From Liolophura sinensis (taxonomy: Eukaryota; Mollusca; Polyplacophora; Chitonida; Chitonidae): a stretch of DNA of 64,000 nucleotides. Both the position numbers and the translations under genes were made by a program. The stretch spans positions 51,999,249 to 52,063,248 of the forward strand of contig NC_088295.1 of NCBI RefSeq assembly GCF_032854445.1, read 5' to 3'. Of this stretch, positions 58,379 through 64,000 are shown in pieces. The number at the start of each line of letters is the position of its first letter. Positions within the stretch are counted from its first letter, which is position 1. The notes under the pieces were generated by a model. It saw only the letters and a list, made by a program, of their open reading frames with translations. It did not search any database and was not told the origin of the DNA.

Positions 58379-60364
58379 ACTCGACAGGTTTTACAAACAT
58401 GGCAAAATCTTAGGACCATGTATTATGTAAACATCTCTAAATATACACATCATTACATGTACCCTATTTTGGAGTTTCATATATGTATTTTATACATGTA
58501 ACTTAAAGAGACATATTGTCAACGGTATAACATCTGTGACGCCATTTAAACTAATCAACATAAGATAAGATTTCCGGGTATCAACTGATGTGTCAAACTT
58601 TCAGTGAACAATTGAATGTTCAGTTTTATTCGGGGCTTCCCGTCGACCATCCACTCACTCCCATCGCTATGACTAAAAACATGCCCGAAGACTGACTTTT
58701 CTGACGGTTACCTCCCCTTGTAGTGTAGACAACCAGAGATATTCAGTGCACTTCAAATGTCAGTTGTAATTATGCAGTTCTGATGTTAGGTTGCAGGAAA
58801 TAATAAATACTGTACAACACATGGTCAACACAAAGGAAGATTGTATTTGGTTTAGCAGACTTATAAGTCACTTTCAAATGTTATATTGTCTACATGCGTG
58901 ATCCACAAGCAAATGTTGCACACTGGGAATACCGGTGCTGTATTTCTTCGCCCCCCCCCCCCCCCCCCCCCCAATATATATACTCCTACACACCTACTCT
59001 ATTTCAGGTGGTAGGGTCAGTTTATGCTCAACAAAAAATAATCTAGTGAAACAATTAAGTGCATAAATATAGTTTATGCATATTAAAACATTTACTATTT
59101 TTTAACAAAACACAGATTGAATGATTTGGGAGGTTACAAAAATTAACACCTTCAACCCACTTCACATGATATTACATGTTCACTCCTGATAGCGGCATAA
59201 TAAATGCTGAAATATTGAGTCAAAATGAAGCTTTCGTTTTTCGAAGTAACTCTACACTGTACTGGTGTAGTCTGTTTTCTGTTCAATAAACGGGACGTTT
59301 ATTGACATTTCTCCTTAGAAACAGCCATACATATACACAATGCCATATGCTCATCGCACATTGAGACCAAGAAAGCAAGCATACTATAATGGGTTAACAC
59401 AGCAGTGTATCTATCACATTAGATTTAGTCTACACTTACATTACTCTGTCTGTATGCATTGTGCAATGTTATTTCAAATTAGTTTGGGTACCCATGGATT
59501 ACAGAGTGACACTATAAATTTACATTGTAATCTTTTACAACTGCAGGACTGGAAATGAATATTCCGTATATTGTACTTCTTATGGAAGGTGATATTTACA
59601 ACTATTGTATACTATTGTATAACAAGGCAACTTATTATACATGTATGTACTTAAGAGTCCAGATGAATTCAGAAAATAAAGCAGTGCCATGACTGCCATT
59701 ACTGGGTTGCCAGTTTTCTTGCCATGTCTACAGTACACAACCCATTTTTATGAAAGCATTAAATTTTATCCTGTTGTACACTCAGAGTGCTGATAACTGT
59801 ATGCTGCAGCCGAAAATAATTATCTACTTAATATAAATCAAGCAAAATACAAACTCCTATCCAGTTTGATGTGTAAAGGCTGAATTGGGTGGGCCAGATT
59901 TTGAGACCACGTCCTCTCATCTGTTCACTCAAAGAAGATCTGTCCATTGGAAAATATGAGAACTCACCCAAAACTGGCATCTAACAGTAATGGTGTTAAC
60001 CCAGTCTACATTAGTCATCCTTCCTCGTCTTCACTGTTACATTCGTAAAAAGACTTGAATGTTTATGGCTGAAGTTTCCTTTCTGTACCTAGGGAAATAT
60101 TATTGACAGTTTTGCAGATTTTTAGGTTTAGATTTAGGGTGTACCATAGGATCAAAAGCACATAAGAGATATTAATATGTACTTGTACATGTTCCTTCAC
60201 TGTGTTTTTTTTCTAGTCCCACTAAAAAGACTTACATATACATATAATGAAGTTAGGCATAGTAAAGCAGATGAGTTTTGGAAGAACTCGAGATATATCT
60301 AGCTTAGCTAATATCTTTTAACGTCCTCTATGCAAGAAATTTTCAAATAACTTTCCAGGTTCCT
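58379..60364. other. Spacer with a 22-C run at 58951
   Basis: No gene recognised. The 22-base C homopolymer at 58951-58972 is the only distinctive item. Confidence 0.45.
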
Positions 60365-60372
60365 ACTTTTGA

Positions 60373-60578
60373 TTTATTTATTTATTTATTTATTTGATTG
60401 GTGTTATACACCGTACTCAAGAATATTTCACTTATACGACGGCAGCCAGCATTATGGTGGGTGAAAACTGGGCATAGCCCAGGGGGAACCCACAAACATC
60501 CACAGGTTGCTGGCAGACCTTCCCACGTACGGCCGGAGAGGAAGCCAGCATGAGCTGGACTTGAACTCACAGCGTCCC
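60373..60578 (-). mobile_element. SINE-A copy, 5' truncated, 8-bp TSD
   Basis: Tail TTTATTTATTTATTTATTTA, then the body to TTGAACTCACAGCG, ending just past the B box. ACTTTTGA flanks it at 60365-60372 and 60579-60586. Confidence 0.92.
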
Positions 60579-60732
60579 ACTTTTGAAGGTAGAACAATAA
60601 GTATATGAATTTGTTATTCTCTAGAACTACACGTATGAAGCATGTACAAGTACAGAGGGGTGTAAACATTATTTTATACCTGTACCTAATTTACCAGTGC
60701 AGAATAACATGGTGACAGATTCACGTTTAAAT

Positions 60733-60734
<2 letters not shown>

Positions 60735-60770
<36 letters not shown>
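60735..60770. repeat. (AT)n microsatellite
   Basis: About 36 bases of alternating T and A. Confidence 0.98.
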
Positions 60771-60771
<1 letters not shown>

Positions 60772-61221
60772 CTGGAAACTGACCCAAACAACATCACCAC
60801 TCATTTCAGATTACCAAACACAGGTATCTCTTAATCCCAGGATACACTGATCCCAGTGCTCAATTTCCTTGTAAACTATATTAACTACACAGGAGGCCAC
60901 TTTCACCTCTTCCATGTCCGTTTGCATGATGCTGCAACACAGCATCTATATCAAAGCTTTGAAGTAGCCTACCATAGTCCTACTTTTACAGCAAGAGTAC
61001 AGTGAGATCTATAAACAACACATCCCTAGCTTACATGTATTTATAGATGAAGTCAATATAGGCCATACCTTTATGTGTTTATCATAGATGTATTGTCTAT
61101 CCTTATAAATGTCAATTCAGGAAAATTGTGTTGTTTTTTTTTCACAGTTTTTTTACACTTATTAAGACTACATATCTAAAATAACGGACAAGATTGTTCA
61201 ACTTCCGTTGGCTATTTTCAG

Positions 61222-61443
61222 CTGGTGGTGAATTTACTAGGAGCACAGCTACGTCATAGTCCCATGACGGCAGCAGCATTCACTCTTCTCCCATTACAAC
61301 CTGAGCTCTGCCAGTGGCTGGAGAGTGCTGACAGAGGAGATGAGCTGTACAAATACACACACTTCTATCTGCATGGCAGTATCTCTGTACCATTTCTATA
61401 CTGTACTAGAGAATTCACAGGGGTCACATGCATGTGCGCATGA
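61222..61443 (+). other. Orphan candidate exon
   Basis: After GTTGGCTATTTTCAG (a good acceptor) comes an open stretch reading VVNLLGAQLRHSPMTAAAFT and LLPLQPELCQWLESADRGD, up to a TGA at 61441. No clear in-frame donor exists, and the nearby GGGTATGT donor at 61444 lies beyond the stop. I do not recognise it. Confidence 0.25.
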
Positions 61444-61814
61444 GGGTATGTTAGGGACCACAGGCTGCAAGACAAACCTCATTGTTGTCTGGGGCAATGT
61501 TGATAACAAATGGTCAATAGCCTTCGGATGAAAACAGCATGCCAACGATATGTCAACTACTGGATTATGGAAGTTCAAGCAGGCCCAGTTGTCTTCCACC
61601 AATAGTATGGTGTGCAAGCCTGAATCATTGTTCACAAGTGGCAAAGTTCACCACTTGACAAAGGTCATCGATTCACTGCTGGCTTTAAACCCCAAAGAAA
61701 TAAATCCTGTTTCAAAGAGGAAGCTGGATTAGAGCACATAACCTCATTTGTATTCTTCTTCACACAGTAGATAGGAATCACTCAGCAGTGATGGTCCACA
61801 TCTATACACCTATG

Positions 61815-61935
61815 TATTTGTCTATTTGATTGTTGTTTGATGTCATACTCAAGAGCTTTTCACTTCTATGATGGCAGTCAATCAAACAATTGGAGAAAGT
61901 GCCTGGAGTGCCCAGGGCAAGCCACCAAACCTGTT
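61815..61935 (-). mobile_element. Diverged SINE-A-like fragment
   Basis: CTATTTGATTGTTGTTTGAT, GTCATACTCAAGAGCTTTTC, ATGATGGCAGTCA and GAGTGCCCAGGGCAAGCCAC keep the inverted SINE-A order with heavy divergence. Confidence 0.65.
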
Positions 61936-61959
61936 TTCATAGATACAGCGCTCTATTTG

Positions 61960-62130
61960 ACGTTCTTAGAGTAGTACCAGAGTTCTCTCAACTCGCACCT
62001 CAGGTATCTTTCTCCTGCAAAAGCACAGGTCAATACAAATGTGCGTGCTACAATTTTGGAAACTGAACGTAATCTAGTAATCTAGAAATTGACAGGCAAG
62101 CACCTTAACCGCATGGTTACAGCCGACTCC
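61960..62130 (+). repeat. Dispersed repeat shared with 19590-19790
   Basis: AGAGTAGTACCAGAGTTCTC, GCACCTCAGG, TCTCCTGCAAAAGCACAG and CTACAATTTTGGA follow the order at 19590-19695. The end GACAGGCAAGCACCTTAACC looks tRNA-like. Confidence 0.5.
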
Positions 62131-63358
62131 CATGTTCATAAATAAGCTCTTGGTAACAGTATTTTCGACATACATCTCAAGATACACTTACTTCTCCGGA
62201 CAGAGAGCCATCTGGAGCATGATGATAAATAGTGAAAACATCAAGAAAATTTCTAGCTCCAAAAAATAAACCATCAGACACAAAAGAAAATTTATCTAGA
62301 TATGAAGACAAGAATTGTTTTTTTACAGCAACAGTGAGTACTACAACGCATTCTGATCAGTGCACTGTGGGTAATTTGTCCAAATTAAGTCTCTGATTAA
62401 AAGAAAATTCAAGTTCATTTAGAACTAAACATCATTACCACTTCCTAGTTAGTCATCATTTCTGATGCCTCTCATTTAATAGGGAGACTGACATAAAAAA
62501 TGAAAATTAGTACACTAAGGTATGCATAAACAATTACACCTGATATCTAGTACATCTATTAAGCACATTCACTATCTACCGACGTACATATTATTTCAAG
62601 CTTGAAGGTTGGACCAAATCTCAAACTCCATTAAATTACTGTTAAGATTTCAATTTCAATACATACCGATGATCACCATTAAAGTGTTTAAATGTAGTGG
62701 ATGAAATTTCCTCTCTATCATGTCGCTGTTTTCCACACATCAAATCTTATTTGACCTTATCTCAGTACCACTTCAGTTGCAGTCAAAAATAAAGGTATAA
62801 TGTTCACTGAATAGCATATGGTGTGTGCCAGAGGCATACAGTGTACACATGCATGTATGAAGTACCGATACTTGTAACTATGTAATTATGGCATCAGATG
62901 AGATAACAGCCAGTTCCCAGTTTAACCCATCATGCTTAACGGAACATACATGCAGATGTAATAACAGTATTACTATTCAGGCACACTCTAGCCTAGCGCT
63001 GTTAAACAAACTTCTGCATGGATTACCAAATTTTGGTTGGTACAATTGTCTGTCCATCACTGCAGAATCTGGTTGGAATAAAGCTACAATAATTACTCTT
63101 CAGGCCATGTCAATAGTCATAACAATTACTAAGCATAGTAATCATACAACACCCCCCAGTGTTCCAATTTGGTCTCAGCATGTCACTATCAGCTGTCACC
63201 AGCAGAGACCCTTCTCTGTAACTCCTAAGCTCCAACATGAAGTTGTGCTATAAACCAAAACAATCCATTTAACAGCTTATTACAACAGTACCTGACTCCC
63301 CACACCCCCACCCTAACTCACCAAACTCCTCAATTACAGATTGCATACATTTAAATGC
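62131..63358. other. Spacer, no recognised gene
   Basis: A 121-codon open frame at 62888-63253 lacks family motifs and probably arises by chance. Confidence 0.4.
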
Positions 63359-63367
63359 TCAACAAGA

Positions 63368-63430
63368 GCGAGTGAGTGTTTGGGGCTTAACGTCGTACTT
63401 AACAACTTTTCGGTCATATGACGATGGTGA
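63368..63430 (-). mobile_element. SINE-B tail-only insertion, 63 bp, 9-bp TSD
   Basis: GCGAGTGAGTGTTTGGGGCT, TAACGTCGTACTTAACAACT and TTTCGGTCATATGACGATGG. TCAACAAGA flanks it at 63359-63367 and 63431-63439. It has nearly the same breakpoint and length as 31283-31345. Confidence 0.9.
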
Positions 63431-63715
63431 TCAACAAGAAATCACTGAGACCCTGTTTACTTGAGCTAAAGAGCCACTTATATATAAATATATGATTTGA
63501 ATACAGATCAAAGGTAATTTATCCAACCAAAATCAGGTATGGGAGACCCACAGCAAATACATGTATACAATTCATGACATTTTGCTTAGTAGATATGGGT
63601 GACATGCATGATGTGTCCCGCATTGGTCACGTTTAGTCACCATACTGCAAAATTTAATTTAGTAAGGTTGAATATGGTTCAGCTCAACTGAATGTGATTG
63701 AACAATTGAATAAGT

Positions 63716-63835
63716 AAGTGAATGAGTGAGTGAGTGCTTAGCGTTTAACATCATATTTAACAATTTTTCAGTCATAACACGATAAAAGAGTCCTTAGAGT
63801 GCATGTAATGTGCCCCCTTATTGCAGGACATCCCC
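63716..63835 (-). mobile_element. SINE-B 3' fragment
   Basis: GTGAATGAGTGAGTGAGTGC, TTAGCGTTTAACATCATATT, TAACAATTTTTCAGTCATAA, then GAGTGCATGTAATGTGCCCC from the body. Confidence 0.85.
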
Positions 63836-63864
63836 CTTATGTCATGGTGCTCTACTTGTGTTCA

Positions 63865-63930
63865 AACACTGATCTCAAAACCTGGAGTACTTTTTACGAT
63901 ACCACCCCTAACTTTCTGTTTATCATTGCT
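63865..63930 (-). repeat. Inverted copy of the 31500-31870 repeat
   Basis: TGATCTCAAAACCTGGAGTA, CTTTTTACGATACCACCCCT and AACTTTCTG are the reverse complement of the unit near 31760-31815. Confidence 0.65.
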
Positions 63931-64000
63931 TTCCCTGTTACTAGACACCTATGTGGATGCCAACACTCAGGGTATAACATCAGCTATGCCCATACTTTGT

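Overview
This is eukaryotic, animal-type DNA. Genes are split into short exons with GT-AG introns (one encodes a metazoan-type NUS1), and the spacer is AT-rich and full of tRNA-derived SINEs, MITE-like elements and minisatellites. The SINE tails (conserved words such as CGTACTCAAGAATATTTCAC and CAATATTTCAGCCAT) resemble repeats I associate with lophotrochozoans such as molluscs or brachiopods. That placement is from memory, not from a search.

Layout. 1-1200 (-): decayed Tc1-like transposase. 1575-6208 (+): last four exons of NUS1, the non-catalytic subunit of dehydrodolichyl diphosphate synthase; its first exon lies left of the window or was not recognised. 10502-14436: a nearly complete hAT-type DNA transposon with matching ends, a 6-bp target duplication and a two-exon zinc-finger transposase on the minus strand. 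17254-18825 (-): POLE2, DNA polymerase epsilon subunit 2, as one uninterrupted ORF. 18826-19115: short spacer, possibly a bidirectional promoter. 22410-33529 (+): a multi-exon gene for a tandem-RWD plus RING-type protein, probably an E3 ubiquitin ligase, with one clear and one possible homopolymer frameshift. 46409-51765 (-): at least four phase-0 exons of an unidentified coiled-coil protein whose neighbourhood is full of tandem arrays. 55923-57806 (-): a single-ORF membrane protein of the wax ester synthase/diacylglycerol acyltransferase (WS/DGAT) family in which the second histidine of HHxxxDG is proline. 58000-64000: no convincing gene.

Repeats take up much of the rest. At least 22 copies or fragments of one tRNA-derived SINE (called SINE-A here) and several of a second (SINE-B) occur in both orientations, many with perfect 8-14 bp target-site duplications. 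A third tail type (SINE-C) shares its 3' end with the other two. Tandem arrays with units of 22, 38, 44, 94, 110, 125 and 128 bp are present, some with higher-order structure.

The genes do not form a pathway: they are neighbouring housekeeping or regulatory genes (dolichol synthesis, DNA replication, ubiquitin signalling, lipid acyl transfer). I found no operon, CRISPR array or rRNA, and no tRNA gene apart from the tRNA-like heads of the SINEs.
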